From: Streptomyces sp. 71268
GTDB taxonomy: Bacteria; Actinomycetota; Actinomycetes; Streptomycetales; Streptomycetaceae
Length of the DNA stretch: 64,000 bases
Direction of reading: 5' to 3'
NCBI RefSeq assembly: GCF_029392895.1
Contig: NZ_CP114200.1
Location: 2,387,001-2,451,000, forward strand
This document shows, piece after piece, positions 43,795 to 52,728 of the stretch (positions are counted from its first letter, which is position 1; every line of letters begins with the position of its first letter). A program made the translations under genes and the position numbers. The notes under the pieces were generated by a model. That model made no database searches. It saw only the letters and a program-made list of their open reading frames with translations, and was not told the origin of the DNA.

Positions 43795-45129
43795 TCACCG
43801 GTGCGTGCTGATCTTGCGTCGCTGCGGCAGCCGCGAACGGTCGCCGACGGCGGTCGCGCCGTGGAACCCGCTGGGCACCGGCTCCCGCTCGTCGCCCCCG
43901 TCGGGCACGGCCTCCGGGTCGCTTCCCGGGGCGTCGGTCGCGGCGTGCGCGCCACGGCGCCGGCCGCGCCGGTAGCGGGGCGGGAACAGGCTCTCCGCCC
44001 AGCGCGGCGCGTGCGGCGTGAAGCGTGGCAGCAGCAGGAGCACCAGGCCGACGCCGCTCAGCGCGGCGATCGCCAGGACCACCCATACGCTCGCGGAGTT
44101 GACCGAGTAGGCCACGGCGCCGAAGGCGATCAGCGCGGACCAGAAGTACATGATGAGCACCGCGCGGCTGTGCGAGTGGCCGATCTCCAGGAGCCGGTGG
44201 TGCAGGTGGCCCCGGTCGGCGGCGAACGGCGACTGGCCGTTCCAGGTGCGTCGCACGATGGCCAGCACCAGGTCGGCGACGGGCACCGCGATCACCGTCA
44301 GCGGCAGCAGCAGCGGGATGTAGACGGGCACCATCGCGTGCACCGCGGCCCGCTCCGAGCCCGCGGACGAGTTGAGCAGGTCCGGGTCGACCTGGCCGGT
44401 GATCGAGATCGCGCCGGCGGCCATGACCAGGCCGATCAGCATCGAGCCCGAGTCGCCCATGAAGATGCGCGCCGGGTGCATGTTGTGCGGCAGGAACCCC
44501 AGGCACATGCCCATCAGGATCACCGCGAACAGCGTCGCCGGGGCCGCGGCCTCCACGCCGTAGCCGAACCACATCCGGTAGGCGTACATGAAGAACGCGG
44601 TGGCCGCGATGCAGACCATGCCGGAGGCCAGGCCGTCGAGCCCGTCCACGAAGTTGACGGCGTTGATGGTGATGACCACGAGCGCCACCGTCAGCAGCGT
44701 GCCCTGCATGGGGGTGAGCGAGACCGTGCCGACGCCGGGCACCGGAATCCACAGGATGGTCAGGCCCTGGAGGACCATCACGCCGGCGGCGATCATCTGG
44801 CCGCCCAGCTTGACCAGCGCGTCCACGCCCCACTTGTCGTCCAGCACGCCGAGCAGCCAGATCAGCCCGGCGCCCGAGAGCAGCGCGCGCGGCTCGTTGG
44901 AGATCTCGTAGACGCTCTTGAGGTTGGTCAGATGCGCGGCGACGAGCAGTCCCGCGCACAGCCCGCCGAACATCGCGATCCCGCCAAGTCGCGGGGTGGG
45001 TTCGCGGTGTACGTCGCGGGCGCGGATCTCGGGCATCGCCCCGGCCGCGATGGCGAACTTCCGCACCGGGCCGGTGAGCAGATAGGTGACCGCAGCCGTG
45101 ACACACAGCGTCAGCAGGTATTCACGCAC
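43795..45129 (-). CDS. Polyprenyl-phosphate GlcNAc-1-phosphate transferase (WecA/TagO type)
   Basis: 444 residues from GTG 45129. About eleven membrane helices; MraY/WecA family motifs: early VHREPTPRLGGIAMFGG, GVLDDKWGVDALVKL (Asp-Asp metal site), NAVNFVDGLDGLASG, FMGDSGSMLIGLV, and the loop ADRGHLHHRLLEIGHS typical of WecA rather than MraY. It couples UDP-GlcNAc to a polyprenyl phosphate to start a wall glycopolymer. The C-terminal 55 residues are a charged cytosolic tail. The LCP protein at 51002 could act at the end of the same pathway. Confidence 0.95.
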   Translation of the reverse strand: MREYLLTLCVTAAVTYLLTGPVRKFAIAAGAMPEIRARDVHREPTPRLGGIAMFGGLCAGLLVAAHLTNLKSVYEISNEPRALLSGAGLIWLLGVLDDKWGVDALVKLGGQMIAAGVMVLQGLTILWIPVPGVGTVSLTPMQGTLLTVALVVITINAVNFVDGLDGLASGMVCIAATAFFMYAYRMWFGYGVEAAAPATLFAVILMGMCLGFLPHNMHPARIFMGDSGSMLIGLVMAAGAISITGQVDPDLLNSSAGSERAAVHAMVPVYIPLLLPLTVIAVPVADLVLAIVRRTWNGQSPFAADRGHLHHRLLEIGHSHSRAVLIMYFWSALIAFGAVAYSVNSASVWVVLAIAALSGVGLVLLLLPRFTPHAPRWAESLFPPRYRRGRRRGAHAATDAPGSDPEAVPDGGDEREPVPSGFHGATAVGDRSRLPQRRKISTHR

Positions 45130-45224
45130 GGGCTGCCCCAGAGGTTTCGCTGGCCATCACAGCCCCACACCCTATGCGCGTCCGACCTTGTTCTGTGAAC
45201 TTCAAGACAGACGCACGGGAGCCG

Positions 45225-46526
45225 TCAGTGGTTCCCGTCGTCGATCCGGGGTACGGCCGTGGCCGGATAGGGGGGAAAGCTCCCGGCCAGTTCCGCGACC
45301 TCCGCGCGGACCGCCCCGTCCTCCCGCAGGGCCGCCCCGATCAGCTCCCCGACCCGCTCCATCTCGGCCTCCGCCATGCCCTGCGTGGTGACCGCGGCGG
45401 TGCCCAGCCGCAGCCCCTTCACGTACCCGGCCGGCTGCCCGGGCTGGGGCAGCGCGCAGGTGTCGAGCACGATGCCGGCGGCGGCGAGCCGGCCGCGCGC
45501 GGTACGCCCGTCGAGGCCGAGGCCCGTGACGTCGGCGCTGATCAGATGGGTGTCGGTGCCCCCGGTCAGCAGCCCGAGCCCGATGCCGTCCAGCGCCCAG
45601 GCCAGCACGCGCGCGTTGTCGACGACGCGGTGCGCGTACGCGACGAACTCGGCTGTCGCCGCCTCCGCGAAGGCGACCGCCTTGGCGGCCACGGTGTGCA
45701 TCTGCGCGCCGCCCTGGGTGAAGGGGAAGACCGCCCGGTCGATGCGTTCGGCCAGCGCGGCGTTGCACAAGATCAAGCCACCGCGCGGCCCGCGCAGCAC
45801 CTTGTGCGTGGTGGCGCAGACCACATCCGCGTACGGCACCGGATTGGGCGCCGCGCCGCCGGCCACCAGGCCGATGGGGTGGGCCGCGTCCGCGATGAGG
45901 TAGGCGCCGCTCTCGTCGGCGATCTCCCGGAACGCGGCGTAGTCCGGGTGCCGGGGGTAGGAGATCGAGCCGCAGACGATCGCCTTGGGGCGGTGGGCCA
46001 GGGCCAGGGCGCGGACCTGGTCGTAGTCGATGAGGCCGGTGGCGCGGTCCAGGCCGTAGCCGACGAAGTCGAACCAGCGGCCGGAGAAGTTCGCCGACGA
46101 GCCGTGCGTGAGGTGTCCGCCGTGCGGCAGGTCCATCGCGAGGACCGTGTCGCCCGGGCGCAGCAGCGCGGCGTAGGCGGCCAGCACGGCGGAGGACCCC
46201 GAGTGCGGCTGGACGTTGGCGTGCTCGGCGCCGAACAGCGCCTTGGCCCGGTCGATGGCGATCCGCTCGGCGAGGTCCACCAGTTCGCAGCCGCCGTGGT
46301 GGCGGGCGCCGGGGTAGCCCTCGGCGTACTTGTTGGCCAGCGGCGAGCCGAGCGCGGCCAGCACTGCGCGGGAGGTGAAGTTCTCGGCCGCGATGAGTTG
46401 CAGCCCGTCGGACTGCCGCTCGACCTCTCCGAGCAGCACTCCCGCGATCTCCGGATCGACCCGGCGCAGCGCGTCGAGGTCGTTTCCCCAGGGGGTCTGT
46501 GGCAGGGACGTGGCGCTGACCGGCAT
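45225..46526 (-). CDS. glyA: Serine hydroxymethyltransferase
   Basis: 433 residues. PLP-binding Lys in CATTHKVLRGPRGG; other family motifs are AAENFTSRAVLAALGSPLANK (split around residue 50), HGGHLTHGS-type LPHGGHLTHGSSANFSG, and ADAAHPIGLVAGG. It converts serine plus tetrahydrofolate to glycine and methylene-tetrahydrofolate in the cytosol. It is on the same strand as the GlcNAc transferase (95-bp gap). Streptomyces often encode more than one SHMT; this may be a paralogue of a main copy elsewhere. No glycine riboswitch is evident upstream. Confidence 0.95.
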   Translation of the reverse strand: MPVSATSLPQTPWGNDLDALRRVDPEIAGVLLGEVERQSDGLQLIAAENFTSRAVLAALGSPLANKYAEGYPGARHHGGCELVDLAERIAIDRAKALFGAEHANVQPHSGSSAVLAAYAALLRPGDTVLAMDLPHGGHLTHGSSANFSGRWFDFVGYGLDRATGLIDYDQVRALALAHRPKAIVCGSISYPRHPDYAAFREIADESGAYLIADAAHPIGLVAGGAAPNPVPYADVVCATTHKVLRGPRGGLILCNAALAERIDRAVFPFTQGGAQMHTVAAKAVAFAEAATAEFVAYAHRVVDNARVLAWALDGIGLGLLTGGTDTHLISADVTGLGLDGRTARGRLAAAGIVLDTCALPQPGQPAGYVKGLRLGTAAVTTQGMAEAEMERVGELIGAALREDGAVRAEVAELAGSFPPYPATAVPRIDDGNH

Positions 46527-46887
46527 GGCGAACCTTCCGGGCCGAGAGGGGCGTAAGGCCCAATGTAGGGCCGCCGTGCCGTGGCTGCCCGGTGTGCGCG
46601 CCGCCCAGTGCGGTCCGTCTCGGCGGGGGCGGATCGTCGCGCGCGGCTCGCACCCGGCAGACGGTGGGCGCCCGGGCCGCTGTGCGCTGCCGTATCGCCC
46701 GTACGGGTGAGGGGGTGCCCCCTGATCCCGGGCGGCGCTCGCGCGGCGGCACGCGCCCGCTCACCCCCGTGCGGGGCGGCGCTGTGGCGCGGGCCGCCGG
46801 CGGGGTCGGCCACCACCGCGGGCCGGGCTGTGCGGCCCGGACGGGCGGGCCCGGGCGGCGGGTCGTACCGGAGGCGCCGGGCTAGGG
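46527..46887. other. 361-bp gap without a recognised gene
   Basis: A small hairpin GGCCC-6-GGGCC (46557-46572) lies just upstream of glyA and overlaps a weak TACATT. The rest is plain GC-rich sequence with no supportable gene. Confidence 0.5.
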
Positions 46888-47565
46888 CTAGGCGGGGGCC
46901 GGTACCCCGGTCAGGGCCGTGACCACCGGGTCGAGGGCCTGGTTGATCTCTTCGCCGATGCTGCGGAAGAACGTGATGGGCGCCCCGTACGGGTCGTGCA
47001 CCTCGTCCGCCTCCTCGTTCGGGGCCAGCAGCCAGCCGCGCAGCGCGGCGGCGGCCCGCACCAGCGCGCGGGCGCGCTCGACCACGCCGCCGACCTGCTC
47101 GGGGTCGGGCAGTGTCGCGGGGTCTATGGCCCGCACCAGCCGGGTGAACTCCTTGAGCGTGAAGGTGCGCAGGCCGGCCGAGTGCCCCATGGAGATGACC
47201 TGGGCCCGGTGGTCGCGGGTGGCGGTCAGCACCAGGTCGGCGCGGATGACGTGCTCGTCGAGGAGTTCGCGGCCCAGGAAGCCGTCCGGGTCCGCGCCGA
47301 AGTCGGCCAGCACGGTGGCGGCGTGCGCCTCCATCGGCGCGCCCTCGTGGCCCCAGGTGCCCGCGCTCTCCACGACGAGGCCGCCGATGTACGGGTCGCC
47401 GAGCCGGTGCGCCAGGGCGTGCCGGTTCAGCCGCTCGGTGATGGGCGAGCGGCACACGTTGCCGGTGCTGACGTGGAGGATGCGAAAGGCGCCCGCGCCG
47501 TGGCCCTGGCCACCGTCGCGGGAGAGGTCACCGTCCGCTATGCCACGCCCGTGGGGGGACGTCAA
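46888..47565 (-). CDS. Low-molecular-weight phosphatase-fold protein lacking the catalytic Cys
   Basis: 225 residues, longer than the usual 150-160. After a 26-residue Gly-rich leader, the P-loop reads HVSTGNVCRSPITER. In active low-molecular-weight protein-tyrosine phosphatases and arsenate reductases the loop is C-x5-R-S; here Ser33 replaces the nucleophile, while Asn, Cys38, Arg39 and Ser40 remain. The general-acid motif VHDPYG is retained. The codon is AGC, one base from a Cys codon. It may bind phosphoprotein without turnover. Its stop overlaps the start of the Sua5 gene product upstream by 4 bp in the same operon. Confidence 0.85.
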   Translation of the reverse strand: MTSPHGRGIADGDLSRDGGQGHGAGAFRILHVSTGNVCRSPITERLNRHALAHRLGDPYIGGLVVESAGTWGHEGAPMEAHAATVLADFGADPDGFLGRELLDEHVIRADLVLTATRDHRAQVISMGHSAGLRTFTLKEFTRLVRAIDPATLPDPEQVGGVVERARALVRAAAALRGWLLAPNEEADEVHDPYGAPITFFRSIGEEINQALDPVVTALTGVPAPA

Positions 47566-48209
47566 TTGGCCACCTCAAGATCGGGCACGACCTCGCGCAG
47601 TTGGTCAGCGCTGAGGGCGCCCGCGCGCAGCAGCACCGGCACCCTGCCGGTCACGTCCACGATGGAGGACGGCACGGCGGCCGGCGTCGGCCCGGCGTCG
47701 AGGTAGACCGAGATGGAGTCGCCGAGCATGTCCTGGGCCGCGTCGCAGTCCTGCGGCGAGGGGTGGCCGGTCAGGTTGGCGCTGGAGACGGCCATCGGCC
47801 CGAACTCGGTCAGCAGCTCGATCGCCACCGGGTGCAGCGGCATCCGCACCGCGACCGTGCCCCGGGTCTCCCCCAGGTCCCAGGTCAGCGACGGCTGGTG
47901 GCGGGCCACCAGCGTGAGCGCGCCCGGCCAGAACGCGTCCACCAGCTCCCACGCCTGCTCGGAGAAGTCCGTGACCAGGCCGTGCAGCGTGTTCGGGGAC
48001 CCCACGAGGACGGGTGAGGGCATGCCGCGCCCGCGGCCCTTGGCCTCCAGCAGATCGGCCACGGCCTCCGCGCTGAAGGCGTCGGCCCCGACCCCGTAGA
48101 CGGTGTCGGTGGGCAGCACGACCAGTTCACCGCGGCGGATCGCGGACGCGGCCTCGCGCAGGCCGGTCTTGCGGTCGGTCGCGTCACCGCAGTCGTATCG
48201 CCGAGCCAT
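47562..48209 (-). CDS. L-threonylcarbamoyladenylate synthase (YrdC/Sua5 family)
   Basis: 215 residues, single YrdC domain without the extra Sua5 domain. Motifs: LVVLPTDTVYGVGADAF at the ATP/carbamoyl site, KGRGRGMPSPVLVGS, WPGALTLVARHQP, TVAVRMPLHP, VSSANLTGHPSP. It makes threonylcarbamoyl-AMP for the t6A37 modification of ANN-decoding tRNAs. It lies between prmC and the phosphatase-like gene, a grouping common in actinobacteria. Confidence 0.96.
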   Translation of the reverse strand: MARRYDCGDATDRKTGLREAASAIRRGELVVLPTDTVYGVGADAFSAEAVADLLEAKGRGRGMPSPVLVGSPNTLHGLVTDFSEQAWELVDAFWPGALTLVARHQPSLTWDLGETRGTVAVRMPLHPVAIELLTEFGPMAVSSANLTGHPSPQDCDAAQDMLGDSISVYLDAGPTPAAVPSSIVDVTGRVPVLLRAGALSADQLREVVPDLEVAN

Positions 48210-48310
48210 TTAACGGACCTCCTCGTAACGGACCAATGTCTGCTGCTGCCGCGTCCTCGCGCGGCGCGGCGCGGCTTCGCCGCGCGGGCACTCGCTCGCC
48301 ATGACACCCG

Positions 48311-49192
48311 TCATGGCATGGCCCGGCGCGCCGTGGCGAATCGGGGGCGGTTGTTCAGGTCGGGGTGGTCCGCGGCGTCCGCCCACCCCCGTTCCTCGGT
48401 GAAGATCCACGGCACCTGGCCGCCCTGGGTGTCGGCGTGTTCCACGACGACGACGCCGCCCGGGCGCAGCAGCCGGTGCGCGGTGCGCTCGATGCCGCGG
48501 ATGGTGTCGAGGCCGTCCTCGCCGGAGAACAGCGCGAGCGAGGGGTCGTGGTCGCGGGCCTCGGGGGCGACGTACTCCCACTCGGTGAGCGGGACGTACG
48601 GCGGGTTACTGATCACGAGGTCGACCTGGCCGTCGAGTTCGGGGAGCGCGGTCAGGGCGTCCCCGTGGTGCAGGACGACGCGGGAGCCCTCGACGTTCTT
48701 GCGGGCCCACTGGAGCGCGCCCTCGTCGAGTTCCACGGCGTGCACGCGGGAGCGCGGCACCTCCTGGGCCAGGGCCAGGGCGATGGCCCCGGAGCCGGTG
48801 CACAGGTCGACGATGAGCGGCTCGACGACGTCCATGGCGCGGACCGCGTCTATGGCCCAGCCGACCACCGACTCGGTCTCCGGCCGGGGTACGAACACGC
48901 CGGGGCCCACGTGGAGTTCGAGGTAGCGGAAGAAGGCGCGCCCGGTGATGTGCTGGAGCGGCTCGCGCGCCTCGCGGCGGGCGACGGCTTCCCAGTACCG
49001 GGCGTCGAAGTCCGCGTCGGCGACGGCGTGCAGCTCGCCCCGCTTGACGCCGTGCACGAACGCGGCGAGTTCCTCCGCGTCGAAGCGCGGCGATGGCACA
49101 CCCGCGTCGGCCAGTCGCTGGGTGGCCTGCGCCACCTCGGCGAGCAGCACGGACCGCGGATTCGGGGGGCGACCCCCGGGTGACTGCTGCAC
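48311..49192 (-). CDS. prmC: Release factor glutamine methyltransferase
   Basis: 293 residues from GTG 49192, placed 8 bp after the prfA stop with AGGAGG in between. The SAM-binding motif is [15 protein letters not shown]; the catalytic motif [11 protein letters not shown] binds the target glutamine; the N-terminal helical domain recognises the release factor ([13 protein letters not shown]). It methylates the GGQ glutamine of RF1 and RF2. Its coupling to prfA is functional as well as genetic. Confidence 0.97.
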   Translation of the reverse strand: MQQSPGGRPPNPRSVLLAEVAQATQRLADAGVPSPRFDAEELAAFVHGVKRGELHAVADADFDARYWEAVARREAREPLQHITGRAFFRYLELHVGPGVFVPRPETESVVGWAIDAVRAMDVVEPLIVDLCTGSGAIALALAQEVPRSRVHAVELDEGALQWARKNVEGSRVVLHHGDALTALPELDGQVDLVISNPPYVPLTEWEYVAPEARDHDPSLALFSGEDGLDTIRGIERTAHRLLRPGGVVVVEHADTQGGQVPWIFTEERGWADAADHPDLNNRPRFATARRAMP

Positions 49193-49200
49193 GGGCCCTC

Positions 49201-50280
49201 CTACTGGGCGGCGGCCAGCTTGGCCGCGGAGTCGGCGTCGACACACGCCTGGATGACCGCGTCCAGTTCGCCGTCGAGCACCTGGTCCAAGTTGTACGCC
49301 TTGAAGCCGACACGGTGGTCGGAGATCCGGTTCTCCGGGAAGTTGTACGTGCGGATGCGCTCGGACCGGTCCACCGTACGGACCTGGCTGCGGCGCGCGT
49401 CGGACGCCTCGCGCTCGGCTTCCTCCTGCGCCGCGGCCAGGAGCCGTGAGCGCAGGATACGCAGTGCCTGCTCCTTGTTCTGGAGCTGGCTCTTCTCGTT
49501 CTGGCACGAGACCACGATGCCGGTGGGCAGGTGGGTGATGCGCACCGCGGAGTCGGTGGTGTTGACGGACTGGCCGCCGGGGCCGGACGAGCGGTAGACG
49601 TCGATGCGCAGGTCGTTCGGCCCGATCTCGACCTCGACCTCCTCGGCCTCGGGCGTGACGAGGACGCCGGCGGCCGAGGTGTGGATGCGGCCCTGCGACT
49701 CGGTGGCGGGAACGCGCTGCACGCGGTGCACGCCGCCCTCGTACTTCAGCCGCGCCCACACGCCCTGGCCGGGCTCGGTGGCACCGCCACCGCCCTTGGT
49801 CTTGACCGCGACCTGGACGTCCTTGTAGCCACCGAGGTCGGACTCGTTGGCCTCGATGATCTCGGTCTTCCAGCCGACGCGCTCGGCGTAGCGCAGGTAC
49901 ATGCGCAGCAGGTCGCCGGCGAACAGCGCGGACTCCTCGCCGCCCTCGCCCGCCTTGACCTCCAGGATGACGTCCTTGTCGTCGCTCGGGTCGCGGGGTA
50001 CGAGCAGCAGCCGCAGCTTCTCGGTGAGCCGCTCGCGGAGCTGCTCCTGCTCCTTGACCTCGTCGGCGAAGTCCGGGTCGTCGGCGGCCAGTTCGCGGGC
50101 GGCCTCGATGTCGTCGCCGGCGCGCTTCCAGTTGCAGTAGGTGGCGATGATCGGGGTCAGCTCCGCGTACCGCTTGTTCAGCCGCATCGCTTCCCGCTGG
50201 TCGCCGTGGACCGCGGGGTCGGCGAGCCGCTTCTCAAGGTCGGCATGTTCGCCGATCAGTTCCTCGACCGCCTCGAACAT
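49201..50280 (-). CDS. prfA: Peptide chain release factor 1
   Basis: 359 residues. GGQ loop [16 protein letters not shown]; the codon-recognition region has the RF1-type PAT motif ([14 protein letters not shown]), which reads UAG and UAA. Domain 1 helical hairpin about 1-100. It is the start of the prfA-prmC pair; rpmE lies upstream behind a terminator. Confidence 0.98.
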   Translation of the reverse strand: MFEAVEELIGEHADLEKRLADPAVHGDQREAMRLNKRYAELTPIIATYCNWKRAGDDIEAARELAADDPDFADEVKEQEQLRERLTEKLRLLLVPRDPSDDKDVILEVKAGEGGEESALFAGDLLRMYLRYAERVGWKTEIIEANESDLGGYKDVQVAVKTKGGGGATEPGQGVWARLKYEGGVHRVQRVPATESQGRIHTSAAGVLVTPEAEEVEVEIGPNDLRIDVYRSSGPGGQSVNTTDSAVRITHLPTGIVVSCQNEKSQLQNKEQALRILRSRLLAAAQEEAEREASDARRSQVRTVDRSERIRTYNFPENRISDHRVGFKAYNLDQVLDGELDAVIQACVDADSAAKLAAAQ

Positions 50281-50356
50281 CGGGACTCGTTTCTCCGCAA
50301 GGGGTGCTGGGTGGGGGTGGGGCGTGGAGCGGGCCGGGCGCCGGCGGGCTGGGTGG

Positions 50357-50399
50357 CGGGGTGGCCGCTACGACAGAACGCCGGTCCTCGGCCACCCCG
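50357..50399 (-). terminator. rpmE-prfA hairpin
   Basis: CGGGGTGGCC pairs with GGCCACCCCG (10 bp, 23-nt loop) between rpmE and prfA. Confidence 0.55.
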
Positions 50400-50434
50400 G
50401 TCGGGGCGGCCGGGAACCGGCGCCGGTTGGGTCG

Positions 50435-50659
50435 CTACTTCTTGGCGGACCCGGCGTTCTTGCCGAAGCGGGCCTCGAAGCGGGCCACGCGGCCACCCGT
50501 GTCGAGGATCTTCTGCTTGCCCGTGTAGAACGGGTGGCACTCGGAGCAGATGTCAGCACGGATGCTGCCACCGGTCATGGTGCTGCGAGTGGTGAACGAC
50601 GCGCCACAGGTGCAGCTCACCTGGGTCTCGACGTACTCGGGGTGGATGTCGCGCTTCAA
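50435..50659 (-). CDS. rpmE: Ribosomal protein L31, zinc-binding form
   Basis: 74 residues from TTG 50659 (AGGAGA 6 nt upstream). The Cys set C-T-C-G ... C-S-E-C shows the zinc-containing C+ type: [12 protein letters not shown] and [12 protein letters not shown]. It is part of the 50S subunit. A SigR-type promoter precedes it, fitting the known regulation of rpmE by thiol stress in Streptomyces. Confidence 0.98.
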   Translation of the reverse strand: MKRDIHPEYVETQVSCTCGASFTTRSTMTGGSIRADICSECHPFYTGKQKILDTGGRVARFEARFGKNAGSAKK

Positions 50660-50793
50660 GGGAATCTCCTAGTTTTCGGGAGGGCACCGGGTCGCTGGGC
50701 CCCTTCGACCCGATGGGCAGGTCGGAAGGGAGGGCTGCCTGACGTGAACCGGAGCCGACGGACCAGTCTGCCAGCACTGGCCGTATCTCCCAA

Positions 50794-50819
50794 AACGAGA
50801 CCGACCCGCCAGGTATTCC
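50794..50819 (-). promoter_or_regulatory. SigR-type promoter of rpmE
   Basis: On the minus strand GGAAT, exactly 18 bp, then GTT match the SigR consensus. The leader would be about 125 nt. rpmE is a known SigR target in S. coelicolor; the promoter match here is seen directly. Confidence 0.8.
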
Positions 50820-50840
50820 GCCCACCTGGCGCGGGCGCGG

Positions 50841-50873
50841 ACGAGCCCCCGCGAGCGGGTCGCGGGGGCTCGT
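50841..50873 (-). terminator. LCP gene terminator
   Basis: ACGAGCCCCCGCGA and its perfect complement form a 14-bp stem with a 5-nt loop. The 342-bp gap (50660-51001) thus holds this terminator and the rpmE promoter and nothing else I can support. Confidence 0.85.
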
Positions 50874-51001
50874 CGGGGCGTACGGGGCGGGGCCGGGGAG
50901 GGCCCGTGGGTCCCGCGCCGGAACAGGCGGGAGGCGGGCCGGCGAGGGCGGGCTGGCAGGGGCGGGGCCGGTGGGGGCGGGCCCGCCGCCTCCGCTCGTG
51001 C

Positions 51002-52213
51002 TCAGCCCTGGGCGATGGCCCTGGTCAGCGACGGTGTGGGCGTCGCGCTGGTGCGCGGCTCGGGGGAGGCGTCCTCCGGCTCGGCGTCGCCCTTGTCGCC
51101 GCCGACCACCTTGCCCGCCTCCGGCGGGTCGCCGACCGAGCCCTTGGTGGCCGACTTCGGGATCGGCTTGTCGGCCAGCAGCGCCTGCCACACCTGGTTC
51201 GCCTGCTCGGTCAGCGGCACCACCCGGTTGATGTCGATGGTGTCGTAGACCACGGGCAGCGTCACCATCGTCATGTGCTTGGAGTCGATGCCCTTGAGCC
51301 CGCGGGAGAAGCCCAGCAGCTTGTTGACCGAGGACAGCTCGGAGTCGGTGGTCAGCGCCTTGGTGGAGGTGTCGGCCAGGTCGTAGAGCTTCTTCGGGTT
51401 GCCGAAGACGTTGACGTCCTTGATCTGGTCGAGCAGGGCCTTGACGAACGCCTGCTGGAGCGCGATCCGCCCCAGGTCGGTGCCGTCGCCGACGCCGTGC
51501 CGGGTGCGGACCAGGCCGAGTGACTGTTCCCCGTTGAGGGTGTGGTCGCCCGGCTCCAGGTCGAGGTGGCTCTTCTTGTCCTTGATGGGCTTGGTGGTGG
51601 TGATGTCCACGCCGCCGAGCCGGTCTATGAGGTCCTTGAAGCCGGAGAAGTCGACCTCGATGTAGTGGTCCATGCGGATGCTGGTGATCGACTCGACCGT
51701 CTTGACGGCACACGCCGGGCCGCCGACCTCGTACGCGGTGTTGAACATGACCCGCTTCGCCGCCGGCGTCTCCTCGCCGTCCTTGGTGCACGAGGGCCGC
51801 TCGATGAGGGTGTCGCGCGGGATGCTGACGACGCTGGCCTTCTTCCGGCCCTCGTGGATGTGCACGATCATCGCGGTGTCGGAGCGGGCGCCGCCCTCGT
51901 CCTTGCCGTACTTGTCGTTCTTGCCGGCCCGCGAGTCCGAGCCGAGGACGAGGATGTCCATCGAGCCGTTGTCGACGTCCTCGGGGCGTTCGGTGCCGAG
52001 CGCGGCGTTGATGTCCACGCCGGTCAGGTTGCCGTTGAGCTTGTAGTAGAGGTAGCCGAGCGTCCCACCGCCGAACAGCACGAGGGCCGCGGCGACCCAC
52101 GCGGTGGCCACCAGGGCCCGGCGTCGCTTGCTCGGCGCCTTGCGGCGTCTACCGGTGGCCTTTCGGCCATGGCGGCGCCGACCCGCCGACACGCTGTTGC
52201 TCTCGTCCGCCAT
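51002..52213 (-). CDS. LytR-CpsA-Psr (LCP) family glycopolymer transferase
   Basis: 403 residues from ATG 52213 with AGGAG upstream. A very basic cytosolic N-terminus (RRRHGRKATGRRRKAPSKRRR) precedes one membrane span (VATAWVAAALVLFGGGTLGY). The extracellular LCP domain has DILVLGSDSRAGK, RSDTAMIVHIH, SVVSIPRDTLI (Arg-Asp catalytic pair) and RTRHGVGDGTDLGR. LCP enzymes move wall glycopolymers from polyprenyl carriers to peptidoglycan. The transferase at 43795 may begin the same pathway. The upstream region has a SigE-like promoter. The C-terminus is a Pro/Thr/Ser tail. Confidence 0.95.
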   Translation of the reverse strand: MADESNSVSAGRRRHGRKATGRRRKAPSKRRRALVATAWVAAALVLFGGGTLGYLYYKLNGNLTGVDINAALGTERPEDVDNGSMDILVLGSDSRAGKNDKYGKDEGGARSDTAMIVHIHEGRKKASVVSIPRDTLIERPSCTKDGEETPAAKRVMFNTAYEVGGPACAVKTVESITSIRMDHYIEVDFSGFKDLIDRLGGVDITTTKPIKDKKSHLDLEPGDHTLNGEQSLGLVRTRHGVGDGTDLGRIALQQAFVKALLDQIKDVNVFGNPKKLYDLADTSTKALTTDSELSSVNKLLGFSRGLKGIDSKHMTMVTLPVVYDTIDINRVVPLTEQANQVWQALLADKPIPKSATKGSVGDPPEAGKVVGGDKGDAEPEDASPEPRTSATPTPSLTRAIAQG

Positions 52214-52362
52214 GGGCTCCTCAGTCCTCGGTGGTTCCGCTACCCCCTGCCCGCCATACTTCTGGCGCGCCCCGTCGTGACTAGTCAGACGAGGGCTCGG
52301 GCGCCAGGGTTGCATAGCGTCGCCCACGGGAATTTCGCCCGTCTTCCGCCTCCCGAGCCCGC

Positions 52363-52388
52363 TCCGACGCCGGCCAGGACCCCGTTCA
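52363..52388 (-). promoter_or_regulatory. Candidate SigE-type promoter of the LCP gene
   Basis: On the minus strand TGAACG followed by CGTCGGA keeps the SigE core AAC-N16-TC. The distance to the start codon is about 150 nt. SigE controls envelope genes in Streptomyces, which suits an LCP protein; the match is short and needs mapping. Confidence 0.4.
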
Positions 52389-52573
52389 CCTGCTGTTTCG
52401 CGAGCCTGACGCGACGGTTGCCCGCCAGATGGCCGGGAATCGCTGTGCTCCACGTCTCAGCGGATCGGCGAATCAACGCGGTCACCGATGTTTGACGCCC
52501 GGTGACGTGGTGCGGCGACACCCCGCGCCCGACGGCGTACGCGGCGCCGCCGGCGTGCGCCCAGCACGCGGAA

Positions 52574-52624
52574 GGGCCCCTTCCGTGCCGCGCGCGGTGA
52601 CCGCGTGCGGTACGGAAGGGGCCC
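52574..52624 (-). terminator. Long hairpin after rho
   Basis: A near-perfect stem of about 24 bp (outer arm GGGCCCCTTCCGT, inner arm GCCGCGCGCGG, 3-nt loop) lies 105 bp past the rho stop. The rest of the 515-bp gap to the LCP gene holds only the SigE-like promoter. Confidence 0.85.
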
Positions 52625-52728
52625 GAAGCCCGTGGGCGCCGCTCCCCGGTGCCGGCTGGCCGGCGGGAGGGCTGGGCGCCCGGTCGCCCGCCGTGGGGCG
52701 GCGGGCGGTGGAACGACCGGGTGGAGCG

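Noticed and set aside
46527..46640. Possible glycine riboswitch before glyA
   Set aside because: The leader is too short and lacks the conserved tandem aptamer pattern.
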